Shown here: piece after piece, positions 1 through 13,162 of the stretch
Layout: the number at the start of each line of letters is the position of its first letter
Position numbering within the stretch: the first letter of the stretch is position 1
NCBI RefSeq assembly: GCF_001949145.1
Contig: NW_019091694.1
Location: 1-64,000, forward strand
DNA length: 64,000 bases
Direction: 5' to 3'
Source: Acanthaster planci
Lineage: Eukaryota > Echinodermata > Asteroidea > Valvatida > Acanthasteridae
The notes under the pieces: model-generated
Seen by the model: only the letters and a program-made list of their open reading frames with translations
What the model was told of the DNA's origin: nothing
Databases searched by the model: none
Made by a program: the position numbers and the translations under genes

Positions 1-1407
1 CTTTGATGACGATGCTAACTTAAAATGGGATTTGGAAATACATGCTGCGAAAATTCAGCACAACTTGTTTTTATACGCATTACTATTCACTGTAACAATA
101 CAAAGATTTAAATACTTTTCATTGGAAGAGACAAGATGGCAATTAATCAATTTTTTTAAAAATCCCTTTGTCAATACTTTACAGAGGGCGCTATATTGGT
201 TTCAGCACACAAGGCACTCCTTGTCAAGAGAACATAAGAACACAAATGTCCTCAAAGATATTCACGGTACCAACAAGGTTGTGAAGAAATATCGACTACT
301 TCTATTGTCCAAACAAGCAGCTTATCATGATAATTAAGTAAAAAGCAGAATTTACTCGAACAAAAATGTGGAAAAGTGTGATACAGGAATATGGACAATG
401 TCTCTGGCATGAAACCTAAAGTTCTCCCTTTCACTGCTTCAAAGGAAAATTCATAGTGACATTACAAAATATTCTTACATTTAATAACGTCATAAAAATA
501 ATCCTATTAGATGTCCCCTTTAAAGTCCCATGTCAAAAAGCTGCACAAAGTCTATGGACTTTGGGGAGAAGAACAAAATGAAATAGACTGGCCTTGTGTT
601 TGTCATGTGATTAACACATAGCTCGTTTGGATTTCTGTTTGTTTTGTGTATCTTCTTTACAGTGGGTAAATTGGTATACAATTTAATAACGGTATTTTAG
701 AGTGTTGTAAACACTGGCCTGTTAAACATACCGGTATTTCACTCAGATTTCACGTGACACATTGTTACATCATCATTATGTCACACTATCTTCTTTCTTC
801 AACACACCCCTGTCCAGTGACTCATGAATGACTCAACATGATGTCACGACAACTTTGGCGTTTAACATTCCCCGCCAATAAAAAAATGTGTTCAAGCTAA
901 CTGGATGTGCAATACTAGATACTGGTCTGTAAAAGTACACCTTTCATGTTATTGTCATAGTTTTCACGTAGACAGTGTTACCGCCTGTAAATAAACAAGT
1001 TGAAAATGAAATAGTCAAAAATCAATGACAAATCAAAGCATGACAACGTCATAACGTCGCTGTGAAGTTGTATTTGATTATCCCACTTAGTTTCAAGGTA
1101 ACCATATATTTCTGTAAATGATGCAAGGTTTCTGTTGGTGAAATTTAATGAAAATCCCATTCACTTCTCTAGAAAAACTACATAAAAAGTCTTTGGACAT
1201 CGGGGTAGAACAAGAAGAACCACAACAAGCAAAAAGGCTTCTCTGCAACTACGTGAAAAAGCCAAAAGAACAAGAATGGCTTTTCTGTAACCATGGAGAA
1301 AAGTTTACAAAGAAAAACGAAACTGAAACAGTTACACAGAGAGAAGAGAAAAAAAGATGCTCGAATCAAAAGAAGAATGCTTCTCCATACTTTGCAGAAA
1401 AGCCAAA

Positions 1408-1945
1408 AATAATGGTTTACAGTCTTTTTGCCCCTTTTTAAATCGCCCCTAACCACTTTGCCCCATCCCCACTTCGCCCCATCTCCACTTTGCCCCATTT
1501 CCACTTCGCCCCATTTCTACTTTGCCATCTGTTTTGAGTGTGTTACAAGCCTCTTCAAAAAATGGTCGAGAGAGGAGTTCCACAAACGACACGTAGTTAC
1601 TATAGAAAAGTCTACGGCATTAAATTAATGTCTACTGCATTATCCATTATGATGAATTAATGCATGGTTGGACTAGCATCGGGGTTATTTCTCATCCTCT
1701 TCAATTTTTTTAAAAGCAACACATACAATTCTGTTAACATAATTCTGGTAATTGTCGATGCATCCAGACAGCTGTACCCGGAAGATCAGATAAAGATCTT
1801 ACTTGTTGAATCCAGGCCTATGCGTCTGTCACTGAAGAACAAAATGAATGATAATCAATGGGGCGAAGTGGTAATGGGGCGAAGTGGTTAGAGGCGAAGT
1901 GGTAAGGGGGGAAGTGAAAATGGGGCGAAGTGACCGACACCCAAA
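1408..1945. mobile_element. Non-autonomous DNA element with inverted arrays of GGGGCGAAGTGG units
   Basis: The left part (about 1428-1530) has five or six units of the type CCACTTYGCCCC spaced by ATYT-like linkers. The right part (about 1856-1935) has five units of GGGGCGAAGTGG in the opposite orientation, so the ends form long composite inverted repeats. The roughly 300 bp core has no coding capacity. Copy 2 of the duplication passes directly from the left flank (cagaaaagccaa, 15450) to the right flank (gagttcaatattc, 15470) without it, so it is a discrete insertion. An imperfect shared CCAAAA at both junctions may be a target-site duplication. Confidence 0.75.
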
Positions 1946-2196
1946 ACAACAAGCCAGTTCAGTATTTAAAAACTCATGCTCAACAAAAAGTGCTTCCAAC
2001 ACCTTACAGAAACAAAGAAAATGCATGTGAGGTCTATGTCCTCATCAACACAGCCATAAACCAATTTGCACTTTGGTCTCGAATGACCCTTTCCTTTTTG
2101 ACATACCAAACTGGCAGGGAAGTCAGGCCCTATGTGTGGTTCAAAGCCTGTGCAACATGCAGTTCACGTAGGGGCAAGATTGAATTGGGCAGATCT

Positions 2197-4981
2197 TCAC
2201 TCATACGTCGACGTTATGATGGAACGGTTCTTTCGGACGTCAAACTCACTTGTGTAGATGGTTGGCTTGAGTCCCCACTCATTCCCCCGGTACACGCCCA
2301 GGTAGGAGAAGGCATCGGGCTTGTAGGTCAGCTGGCAGCGGATGCCCAGCTTCCGCAGCCTGGCTTCGAGTTCCATCACCTCCACCTTGTCTGTGAAGTC
2401 CCGGGAGTAGACGCAGAAGACATGCCGCGGGCCGTCGATACCCCCCACGGTGAGTGCTGAGCTGACCTTGGTGGATACTCCCAGGTGGCCGGTGATGGTG
2501 GCTTGGAATATCCTCTCCCATGTCAGGTCTGTGTGAACTCCCGTCTTCTTCCAGACTAGCCACTTGCCGACCAGACATCTATTTGGAAAACCCAGAAATG
2601 AAGAAGATTAGAGGTCTATGTTTGTTATTCAATCATATATAACACATGGAATTTTTGGGGTATGAGTTTTGTAAATATTAGAAATTTGGGTTTGAATTTT
2701 AACTGGTTGAAACCAATGATGGGATCAAATTAAAAGCCGCAATGAACTCGCAGGCAAGTAAATGGTACAATTAATCAAAGAGCAGCAGAGAAAAACTATG
2801 TACAAAGTCTATGGGATTTGGTGAAGAAGAAAAAGACAATGGAAGTGAATAATCTGAACAAAATGAAAAAGCTTTTCTTCTAACCTCAAGTGAGAGAGCA
2901 AAGGATCACATAGTGACTTATGTCTACTAGGAAACAAGAAAAGTGCTACCTGGAGTCAAAGGAAAATGCATTCTCTGGGACAATGGTGTCTTTAAGGATA
3001 GGCATACAAAGCATGTGAATTGCAGAGACCCACTTGTATCACAAAGTAATTGGCTACAGGTGCGATTAAAAACACCCAAGAAAACCATTCTCGCATTTGT
3101 GATATAAAATACAGATTTACAAGAGCCTCAACACACTAGAAATAAGATGCAGATACAAATTTTCATATAATCTGCTGTTACGGATTACTGAGTGATGGTC
3201 ACAAGAATACTCATCCACTGAGCTGGCTTGGCCCACCCTTGTTGAGGATATACCATCATAATAATGACAACGTCCAACTCACCTGTTGTCCACAGCAATC
3301 TGTTTGATCTTCTCGAAAGTCACAGGTCTTCCCGACTGCACTAAGTCCTCAAAGGCCTCACAGAGGCCATCAACGTCCTCGCCTTGGTATTTGATTTTAC
3401 CATCGTCACACTTCCTTTTCATGTAATTCCTCACTCTTGGTGCTTTGGCCGAGATCCAGTGAATTGCTGATCCCTTCACTCTGGAACATAGAGCCGCCCC
3501 CACAAAAGTGAGTAATACATGAGCTATTACAAAGTTGACAATGAATACACATGATGTACCTAGAATCAAATAGTAACCCATTCTGCCCAAAGGCATTTGC
3601 CATGGCTAACAATTAATAACCTTATAATATACAGGTAGCCAAAAAATTATTATGTATGTCTATACATGTAAATCTAGATATTAAAAATGCCGTTTAGTTG
3701 TGCCTGTTCAATTCCGACAATTCTAACAAGAGACCCCTTGCAGTTGGTATTCCGTTACAGTTCCTTTAACATGGCACGGAACCATTGAAAAAATAAAGCA
3801 GAATTCCTCAACACCAAAAGGTTCTGAAAAGCCAAAGGAATCTCTCTCTTTTTGATAATCATTACAAATGAATTTTAAGATCTGTAGTTGACATTTACAG
3901 AAACAGTCAAATCCAAAACCAAACCACTCCAGAAATTTGCAACAAGCCTTACTCTCTGACTCTGGACGGTGGGTACATGGCCAGAAATTCCTCCGCAGCA
4001 TGTTTCAGGCTGACTTCCTCCTTCAGGTTTGGGTCAAAGATGAGCCAGCCACCCTCGTCAGCGGTGTTGGCTTGAGCAGCTAATTCTGCCGCCGTTGGGC
4101 GTTGCCTGGGGTACCCGCCAGTCTGCTCATCGGCAGGCCTGAGCTGCGGGCTCAGTGAGTGTGTGTTCTCGTGGGATGAACTGATTATAAAGAGAAACGA
4201 CAGAAGTAACTTTGGAAAGCAAAACCTGGCCAAAAACTCCACAGCAACTAGAACTTGAAACAGAAATGACAAAACAATACATCTGGAAAGTCAGATTGGT
4301 TTCCTTTCTTTCATATTTGTGAACCAGGTACAATCCCCAGCCCAGTCTGCATGTGAATTGGATTTTCAATAGTACCAAATTCAATGGACCATCATATTCT
4401 TCAATTGTAAAAACATTGACAGACCCCATCTCCTGTTTCACCCAAAAGAAGCTTCTGGAGGTTTCCTCCCACTTCTTAAAGTTTTACTACTCTTCATAGG
4501 TGCCTCCCTACAGGTTTCTTCATGCTCACGAGCAACAGTGTCAAAGGCCACTTTTTCAATACATGTACTCGACTTCATCTCTTGGAGGCTTTAAAAACAA
4601 ACTGAGAGTGCAAGACAACTGGGCAATGACAACTTCAAGGTCCTGAATTGAAGTGACTGGAGAGTATCAACAACAAACTCACTCATTCACCCACGGAGGA
4701 GGGGTCTGTCTAGCCAGTAATTTTTCCACTCTGCTGACGCACTCCCCGAAGTCGCCGTCGACCCAGCTCCCCGTGGCGGCCACTGACTGGGTTTCTGCAA
4801 AGCTGTTGTCCACCTGCTCCGACACCCAGGGCCGAGGGGCACCAGTCTTATCCTTGGCATGCTGGGGTTGATCGGCTGGGTCTGTTGAGGGTTGAACATG
4901 TTGGAGTAATTTGACGAAGGGGCTGAAGTCTGTGTAAATTGGCTCCAGTGGCGGCATGTCCTCTTCATTGGAGTCCGCCAT
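2197..4981 (-). CDS. UPF0696 (C11orf68/BLES03-like) protein, tandem copy 1, four coding exons
   Basis: Exons on the minus strand are 4981-4683, 4180-3953, 3480-3283 and 2578-2197. All have GT/AG ends and matching phases, giving 1107 nt (368 residues plus stop). The chosen start is the first in-frame ATG (MADSNEED). Residues 1-99 are acidic and Pro-rich and end in PPPWVN. Exon 2 carries FLAMYPPSRV; exon 3 carries SGRPVTFEKIKQIAVDN. Exon 4 has CLVGKWLVWKKTGV, HVFCVYSRDFTD and YLGVYRGNEWGLKPTIY, which I match to the DUF1917/UPF0696 family. The human member is poorly characterised and has been described as eIF4E-fold-like; a cellular role cannot be stated from sequence. The human protein is shorter (about 250-290 residues), mainly because this N-terminal region is longer. 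Confidence 0.9.
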
Positions 4982-5010
4982 AGCTACAGGCAAACTTTTG
5001 GAAAAGTTAA

Positions 5011-6600
5011 CCTAAAATGAAAATGTTGACCTGTTAAAATAAAAATGCGAACACATTTTTACATCCAAGACCCAACTCCAAGTGGCCGTAAGCATCGCCA
5101 GGATGTTTTTCAGTGGAAACAAGGCAAAGCACTCATTAGACACAAACTGACAAACCTTTCATAGTGAGGAGAGGTCAATTCTGAGGTATTTTCAAGCAAA
5201 TTGCTAAATTCTCAACCTCTTTCCTCTTTTTCTACTTGTTCAGTTCTTTTCTGTCCACCTTTTTCCGGGGGGGGAGCTGACCAGTTTGTGTGCTTGGCTA
5301 GCTCCATTTTGAGCCCTATGGCCAATTCCTGTTGGAATGTACCACCTTCACACCTAGGCCTACATCAGGGTGCCCACCAGCCTCTGTTTCCTTGGCCAGT
5401 GAGAGGGTGTGACTCGCACTAAATTTTATACACAGAGTAGATGTGCTTTGGGAACAATCATGACAATGGTATAAACCATTATCCTGACATGACAATAAAG
5501 TGGTACCCCTTTCACAGGCCATGTGTGCAGAAGAAGCTGCGCGGAATTCGTGGTTCCAGTTACACCAGTGCTTCCAGGAGACTTCGTCTAGTCAGTGGTT
5601 CAGCTTTAAATGTTTGATTAGTACCCTGAACCATGTGAACTGGTACTGACATGATTTTGTTTTTGGACTGGCACGGCATCTAAACACACAGAGTGTTTAT
5701 AGAGACTTTGCAACTTCAGGCCTAGGCAAGACAAATCTCTATCCAATATTCAAGGTTTACTTCAAGGTGTAAATACTGGCGTCAATAATCATGCCTAAAA
5801 ATTCATGATTTGCTCAAAGTCGCAGAGTTCTACATCATACATTGATGTCAACATCTACATTTATGTCCAAAATTCATGACATGCCCCAAGTCCCAAATGT
5901 TAACCCTAACACTCCTCAGTCCTCCAACAGGTGAAGGATTGAGGAGTGTTTGGTTTAATGTCAACATTTACATCCACATTCAGTAATCCAATATCAATAA
6001 TACTAGAGTAACCCATCCTACACCGGCAACCTCACCAAACACCTAATGTTAGCTGGCCTGTGCTGGAGATAAACTTCTGACGACATTCAACTGGGCAAGT
6101 TTTGAATATGGACGTGGACAATACTGACATGACTTCTGTCAATATTTGCAAGCTGCAGAGCAACTTGTGAATTTTAGCAGTGAAAACAGACGTCAATATT
6201 TGCGACTTGGGACAGGTCGTGAATTTTTGACGTCAATATTGACGATTGGCGATGTCCCTTCAAAGCCACCATACCTTGGAGACCAGCGTTTATGATATTG
6301 ACATGGTGTTTGTGACAGTAAATAACTTTGCCTTGAGCATGGTTTTAGGAAAATTCTGAGGCCTATATCTGCTACACCCAATCGATTATCTAAGTTTTGT
6401 CTGTCGAAATGCTTTCACAATCGATCCACTAGTAAGAACACAACATAGGTCCCTACATAAAACAAACCGTACCTGTCGAAGTTCAGAACTTGGAATTCGC
6501 TCTAGTTGAAGTGCGCCCTCGCCGGCCGCGCAGAAAATGACTGGCGGAATCGAAAAGGCATAGTTTGACTATGTCTGGACTGACTCTGGAACGCCTGGTT
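5011..6600 (-). promoter_or_regulatory. Upstream region of UPF0696 copy 1 with probable 5' UTR intron
   Basis: Upstream of the ATG at 4981, the minus strand has polypyrimidine-AG acceptors at 5012-5013 and at about 5031. Further upstream, near 6470, a good donor reads CGACAG|GTACGG and follows a GC-rich stretch (about 6490-6540, cgccggccgcgcag). This suggests a non-coding first exon near 6475-6600 spliced into the coding exon, with the promoter just beyond. Copy 2 keeps the GC-rich core near 20370-20390. The rest of the interval (5040-6470) has no recognisable gene. It contains repeated taacactcctcagtcc-like words in inverted orientation near 5900-5950. Confidence 0.4.
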
Positions 6601-7117
6601 ATTATTGTTTTTCCATCATGACGAGATGAACTCGATGAAACATTGTAGGACAATGTGTGGACAGTGTGGTTATTAGGATATTTGAACTTAACAATTCCAC
6701 AAGCCGCCGCCAGCCTTGTTGTGGGCTTAGTGCATAGATCTCTGTTTAATTTTTATATCCTAATAGATCTCTATGGCTTATAGTCAGTGTACCGCTATTT
6801 GACCTCAGTTTTGCTTGATGGTTTCCCCCTTTTCATTTCTTTCTGCACATGTCTAGTTCACTGTACACGGTATAATGGCCTTACGTGGATGGACATGCAG
6901 TCCAGTCCCCCAGTTCCCGGAGATTCTGCCCCCCATCCCGCCGACCGTTGGCTTGTCTAGGATGTCTCTCCGGACTGTTTGTCATGGATTATTCTTTAGC
7001 ACTTCCCCAAAGTAGAGCGATAATGAAAGAAAATATAAAATAATATTGCTCCTATTAGTTAGATTGTTACAATCTGTTAATGTCTAAACTTCGCAGCATG
7101 CACAAATAGCAGCGCCT

Positions 7118-7600
7118 GCTTGGCCTCAGCTTTTCATGTTTGCTGGAAAGCGGCCAACAGACTCCTGATCGCAACCTGTTTAGCTGCACCTATGGCTTTG
7201 CTACTTGGAGGATGGAAGGGCAAAGCTTGAAGTTTTACTCCAAGATATTTTGGATTCAGCTTAAAGCTGAGTAGCTTATCTGCAGTCGCAAGTTTCACCT
7301 TCAGTTGGTGGTTTGCAATGTTGTTTCGCAGGTGGAACATTGACTAAACTTTCTTGATGGCGAAAAGTTTCAATGTCCAGTTCTTCAGGTACTGACAATA
7401 TGATCTCCGTAGCAGAGGTCATGTAGCTTCTCCTTCTGGGGCGGACACTGTACATGTGAGAGCAACATCATCAGCGTATATTCTCTCAGCAGTTGTTGGT
7501 AAGTCAGACGTATAGATGTTGTAGAGGGTCGGTGGAAAAGGACAGATCCCTGAGCAACCCTGATCCCGTGTGCATCTGCAACATGCATTGAAGAATGTTG
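7118..7600 (-). pseudogene. Decayed non-LTR retrotransposon reverse transcriptase fragment (duplication copy 1)
   Basis: Broken minus-strand reading frames give RVAQGSVL, a degraded YADD-region frame (LPTTAERIYADDVALT in shifted frame), and then FHLRNNIANHQLKV and LNPKYLGVKL. These are the conserved order of the C-terminal half of a jockey/RTE-type LINE reverse transcriptase. Several frameshifts and stops separate the blocks, so it is non-functional. The same fragment lies at 21040-21600, so it was present before the tandem duplication. Confidence 0.75.
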
Positions 7601-8200
7601 GTCAGCCAGGTAATATTACATCGGTCTAGATGAAGTTTAAAGAGAACAGTAACCGACGGAGTTAGACTGGGATCAATTGCCCACGGGGGACGGAATCCCC
7701 TAGCTCTTTCCCTTTGTAAATTTTGTCAACCAAACCTTTATGTGGGGATGCATGCTTTTTCCCCATCTACTTGCTTTCCAGAATGTTTAATATCCACATA
7801 TTTACCAAAATATCTAGCACATTATAGCAAATCAGAAGGGAATATTGCAGTCTCTGTTGCAGCGTAAAGGCGAGGCCGCGTCCACATCATTTGGCTACGG
7901 CTTGAAGTGATGCACAATTACATGGGAACTGGCAACGGCTACTACTGGAGACTCCCTCGTGTAATTTCAAGGCGCTACCTGAATTTAGGACATGGCCTAA
8001 TTTTGCCTGTCTAACGGAAATATGTTGATCAACCTTAGTCGATCGTAATAAATTTAGTAGTTAAATACAATTTAGTTCGCCTGCCACCTGTACGTCACTC
8101 CGTGCCAAGTGTAAGGTGTAGTGAGGTGCATCTCTGTGGGTGCATACTAAATAAAATACTGAACGCACAATTATACCATTCTGCTTTGTTCCCTACACAG

Positions 8201-8404
8201 CAGTGGCGTAGCCTCGGGACGGGGGGGGCCTGGGGGCACGTGTCCCCTTCCCCCCGCTGAAAAAAAAAAACGGATGAGTGGATATTGAACAAGGCAAACA
8301 AAAACTTGCCCCCCAAAAACCACAACACTGAAAGCTGGTGCAGCCTCCCCTATACAATAGCCCCCTTTGTGCCCCTAGTAAAATCGTAGCTATATACGCC
8401 ACTG
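8201..8404. mobile_element. Short hAT-like MITE with CAGTGGCGTA termini
   Basis: The left end reads CAGTGGCGTAGC and the right end GCTATATACGCCACTG, giving inverted ends CAGTGGCGTA / TACGCCACTG about 204 bp apart. Such termini are typical of non-autonomous hAT elements. The interior is G/C-tract rich with a poly-A run and is non-coding. I could not find an 8 bp target-site duplication, so the flanks may have decayed. The equivalent place in duplication copy 2 has only a partly similar AGCGGCGTAGCC word near 21682. Confidence 0.5.
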
Positions 8405-9465
8405 AAAAACGGATCCCTCTACGTGGATTATTAAAAGTTAGTGCAAAGAAGTGAGATGTTGTTTTATTGTGCAACTCAATTTTACCAGAGCTTGCACAAT
8501 TGCGAGAGTATCATGTTGGTAGGGAAAAAACAATCTATTATATTATAAACCAGTGAAAGTTTCGACCAGGGTGGTACAATGCGTTGGGAAGCATTTTGCA
8601 CGCGCTCACAAGATTGAGCGCATTAGCGTTCCATTTTTTGGTTTTTTTTAATGGCAAACTTATGGTTAGGTACGTTAGTAGAGACACTAATAATTGATCG
8701 GAATTTATTAACTTCAAAGAACGTTTTGAATGTTTATGTGGGATTTTCTGATATATTTATAAGTATGCCGCGTTAGGTAAATCTCATCTGAATTCTTGCC
8801 CATTTCCGGACGCTGTCGTTTTTTAATTTCGAGGAAATTTCACGACACTGAAATTGTTCCAAACTTGACGGCATAAATTATGAATATTGTAGTGCCAGTA
8901 GGCCTATGTAGCCAGATGAATTTATAGATTTTTTTTCAAAAAGAGGTTTGGCAACACTGTATGAGGACAGTCAATGTGCGCCGCGTTTGAGGACCCTTAT
9001 TTTGTGTCCAATTTTTGTTGTAGTTATGTACACACAGGTTCAAGCCATGTTGTAGCCCACACTATACAAATATATTCAGTCAAAGCGTCAATCCCACAAG
9101 GGTTGGGTGAGTTGGGTAAATTTCATCCCTTTGCAGTTCCTCAACATGTTTTTATAAACTTCAAAAAGCTCTTCGATACCCTTTTGTATTGATCGTGACC
9201 TTTACACAACTTGGATTCAACTATTTTACGACTACTGGTTAACGAACGTGCCAAGCGCAAAACCTTAGTAGAATAAGAATAGAAGGGCATCAGAGTGTGC
9301 GCCAAACTCTATTCTTGTAGTCGACATGACATGGTTTTGATACGTCTGGAAACCAGCCAAACTCTTGACAGTTTCGCCAAACAGAAAATGCGCGCGCACG
9401 CGTTTAGGCTGATGACGTCATCACTTTAGGCTATCCTGTTTTCCGTAAGGCGGAGAAGCCCCCGC

Positions 9466-9509
9466 TTGTAAACTCTTGGAGGCGCACTATTGTGAATCAC
9501 CCGTATTGT
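9466..9509. mobile_element. Partial foldback MITE end (family of 55077-55254)
   Basis: The stretch from cttgtaaactcttggagg through gaatcacccgtattg matches the right terminus of the palindromic element at 55077-55254. No left arm is seen here, so this is a solo end. It is absent from the corresponding place in duplication copy 2 (near 22800). Confidence 0.5.
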
Positions 9510-10715
9510 TGCAACGGTATACGTACCCGTGTACGTGTTGTGTCATACGGATACGCGTACGGACGTACGGACAAGAACAAAATTAACTTGGATGCGGAAA
9601 CTTTCCACTACCCAGAGAATAAGTTTATCCTGCTTGCAGCCTGGAATTGCGTATTTGCCAACCAACGGCTTGTAAATTAAGGCTGGTCATACAAAAGCAA
9701 AAGAACGGTAGGGACAAATCTGACACAGTTAATTAACAAACAGAAGCACCAGGCTCTACTGTACTAAATGCTAAATAAAAAATGTGACCCTCATTGTAAA
9801 AAATGGGGGCAAATGTAAATTTTGAGGTGAAATCTGATACCAGCCAAAGATTATTTTCCCGCAACTCTTTGGCTGTGCCATTCGTACGAACAATATGAGA
9901 ACAGATAAGTCTTGAAGATTTGCATGGTGAAGAGGTATAATAGAAAGTAGGTTTGCGGTAGCACCATAGACGTATCTCTTTTGTGAGTATTTGCGGTTCT
10001 GAAAAGAACCAGTGGTACTCGACGTTTCGAGCAGTATGGAACAGTCTGATACTGCGCCTCTTTGGGAAGGTTCGGTTGTTGATTTAGGCTTTGTTTCAAA
10101 AAATGACCTCAGTATAATTATTCCGATACTTGAATCACAGACTATATTATCGAAACCACTTGACCAGTTGCCCTCACAGTTCACCAACACTGAACGCCGG
10201 CAAGGTAAGAACCTTCGTAGCCAGTTATCAACTCTAACGATCGCGAAAAGTTACAGAGTAAGTCATTCTTGGTCTAAGATAGATTTCTTCCCTGAACTAG
10301 TCGCGAGAAGAAGAATTGTCACAATAAAGAGTGATTCGTGCGATGTTTTTAATCAGTACAAACAGTGCACATCTGCTACAGCTTTATCCAATGACGGAAA
10401 AGATGGGGTTGTGTCCTCGACCACGGGTGACCACAGGGCAAGTCCGAGCGACTACATTGCATTAGTAATAATAATATAGATAGAAACAGTGGTTTGAACA
10501 TAGTCGCCTGAGCGACGGGTGGTTTCAATCATTATTTTGTAACTAGAACGGGGGTGCGGTATTGTCGCAGTACTGATTATCAAGAGCTGATTTAATGTAT
10601 CAGTGGTGAGGGAACCATTCATAAGAATAATGTGATAATATGTCGTTTACCATAAACACATTGCGAGTTGCCTCCAACAGCAGAATATGAGCGAATATAT
10701 CTGTAGTTCAACAAG

Positions 10716-13160
10716 GGTCGTTCGAATGCGACGAGAACCAACGATACATACGCCAAAAAGACTTCTTTGTGAGTCAAAAAATTGGGGAAAATCTAAAATT
10801 AAAAAATTCATATCTTTCGCACTGGCTGACTGAAATGGGAAATTCCTCCCGAATTTTCTTTGGTCTTCGTCTACGGGCAATCCTATTCGCATTTTGAGAA
10901 TTCAACTTGGAAAACCTCAAGAGAAATATACGGCAAATTGAGATGCGTATAGAACAGCCTCAAGGGAGATTGCAAAAGGAAAATACGCTAGAGGTGTGTT
11001 AACTTGAATGTATATTTTTTATATATCTCAAACAAATTTGACATGAAGAATATATACAGCACATTTGCTCAAATACTGATTGCCCTTTTAATCAGAATGT
11101 AGAAATGAAACTCTCCCGGATCCCTTGACCTTCATCACGGATGCTGAAAGAAAAATCCCTCAGATGCAGTTTACTGACTTTTATTTTGTGTATAAAATAC
11201 ACAAGGAACACACTCTCCGTAAACGTGCATGTATGCTAAGATTTTTCAATTTCTCAATAATACAATTGCATATTTTCTTTTTTGTCACAGTTTTACAATA
11301 ATGTTTTGGCTTGCATTTTTTCATTCCATTTTTCTCATTTTTTTGACATTTCGCCACTTTGTCCATTAATTGTGTGATATAAATAGTTTTACCTCGCTTT
11401 TTTATAGAGATCTTTTCCCGTGAACCAAACGTTTCCTTTATTGAATATTTTGCATAAATTAGCCCCAAGGAAAAAAGGATTAGAATATTTAACGTTTAAT
11501 GAATAACACTGCACGAATCTTACCGATGCTTGCCGATTCACGAAATTGAACGCCAATACGCATACCGCGGGAATGTCCGCGCGAATTTGAGTGCTTTTAC
11601 GTGTTTTTCCGAAATAGAACGCTGACCCTTCACTTTTTGAAAAACAAAATTGTGCAATTGCATGCTTTTATGATGCAATTAAATCATCAGTCTTGCTCTT
11701 TGAATGGTGATTTGGATCGTCAATCCATTTTGTGCGAAGTTGAATGAAACTGCCGCTAATTCGTGCGCGAAGATAATGAATTCAGCCGGGAAAACATATA
11801 TTACCCTTTTGTTTGGAGTGTATGCTTAATCATAGACCATTCTCGAACACGGCAATTCACAATAGTACACCTCCAAGAGTTTGCAACGCATTGACCAATC
11901 ACGTTGCGCGAACAAATGCGCATTGGGTGAACAGATTTCGTGCACTGTGATTGGTCCAACTCTTGGAGTCGCACTGTTGTGAAAAGCCAGTACTGAAATG
12001 GCTGCAGCTAGAAAGAACGCGTACTTTTTTGCTGTGGGAGCCACCCATATAGTGACATCTCTGTATAGGTGCATGTTTTATTTTCTAGCCGTAACCAAGT
12101 CATTAGGACAAGACCATGAAATCACATGCACTCATCTTCAAATTGATCAAAATGAAAGTGCAAATACCAAGCGTAGAAGCAGGTTTATTCTGAAAGCATA
12201 CTGAAAACCCTTTGTTGCTCACGTTTATGGTTTATTTCTTAAAAAAATAAATAAATCTATTTCTGTTTTAACAGGATTGATGTTTTCCATTCGTGTAAAT
12301 AACATGCCTGAATCAGTAAGTGACAGAGTTATTGATATGAATGCCAATGACGACACACTCTCACTAAATGGAACTAATGTTGGTGAAATGGTAGAAAAAC
12401 TTCCTTTTGGCGCTGTTCGTAGCTGTATTTTTATCAGCTCTTTAATTTTCGTTTTTTATCGTGTAATATCTCGGTATTTGGTGTCCCTCGTTTTCTGCAA
12501 TTGGGTTTTTTCTACAGTTAGGTGTTTTATTGCTTTAGCTATTTGTGATAGTGTTCGTGTGATTTTTGGTGTTGGATCCGTCCCTTATAAAGATAAAGTG
12601 ACTTTTTACCTTGAGTTCTTCTTGTGACTTGTTTGATAATTCAACAATACCGTCCACGAGGGTACCATTGGTCTTCTCCAAATTTATCTTCTACTACAAG
12701 TGAGCTCTCAACCGTTCACTTTTTGGATTGATTGTTAACTGAATAATGAAATAATGAAAGAGTCGACCTTGTCAAAGGTCTTCCGGTGCTGAATGTGTCG
12801 CGCAGCTTTTCCCATCTGTGCCCGCTTTCGGACATGTCCGAGCCAACCCAACAGATAAACACGCGATGTGTTAAAGCACTGAGCGTGCTTTCCTACAAAT
12901 GACTTAGACACGGAAATCTTTGTTTGAACATATTTTCAAGATGTTTCCCCCTACTGACATTACGACCTTTATGGACGTTGCATCGAATCCAGCTCCTTTT
13001 ACTAAGAAATTCCAACCAGATGTCAGACCCGTCAATGAATTAAAATGGCACGACAGCGCTCCAAAATGTCATAGAATTGTGCATTCCCGAGTTGATCTCC
13101 TCAACATTAAGCGTAGCTTGTGTTTTCTTCAATCAAGACCAAATATAGATTAAATAAATC
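10716..13160. other. Unique spacer between duplication copies, no gene recognised
   Basis: This AT-rich sequence has no homologue in copy 2. Apart from the foldback MITE at 11844-11993 I see no supported gene. Open stretches at 12277-12627 and 12920-13153 (plus strand) have no recognisable motif and are hydrophobic or compositionally odd, so I leave them uncalled. Confidence 0.5.
11844..11993. mobile_element. Palindromic foldback MITE
   Basis: The left arm ggcaattcacaatagtacac and its continuation (ctccaagagtttgcaacg, then gaccaatcac) is mirrored by a right arm (gtgattggtccaactcttgg, then agtcgcac and ttgtgaaaagcc). The right arm lacks about 10 bp of the left. The centre contains AATGCGCATT. 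Both arms and centre match the element at 55077-55254, so this is a second copy of one family. It is non-coding. Confidence 0.7.
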
Positions 13161-13162
13161 AT

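Larger units (their letters stand above)
1..10715. repeat. Tandem segmental duplication, copy 1 (left edge outside window)
   Basis: Window base 1 aligns with about base 14200: both read ctttgatgacgatgctaac and continue in the same order and orientation. Collinear homology can be followed through the UPF0696 gene, its upstream region, a LINE fragment, and down to the shared word ccaacagcagaat near 10670 (24520 in copy 2), where it fades. Divergence is clear by eye, with many substitutions and indels in introns and closer agreement in exons, so the duplication is not recent. The left edge is not visible. The edge near 10715 is approximate. Confidence 0.9.

Noticed and set aside
1930-2460. Plus-strand open frame of 176 codons, and a similar one at 15649-15975
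   Set aside because: Antisense shadow of the conserved UPF0696 last exon; it is open in both duplicates only because the sense strand is constrained.
10012-10479. 155-codon plus-strand open stretch
   Set aside because: The equivalent region of duplication copy 2 (24200-24470) does not preserve the frame, so it is not constrained as protein.
12277-12627. Open frame of 116 codons after a TTTTAACAG acceptor-like word
   Set aside because: Hydrophobic low-information sequence without motif; lies in the unique spacer and could not be tied to any gene.
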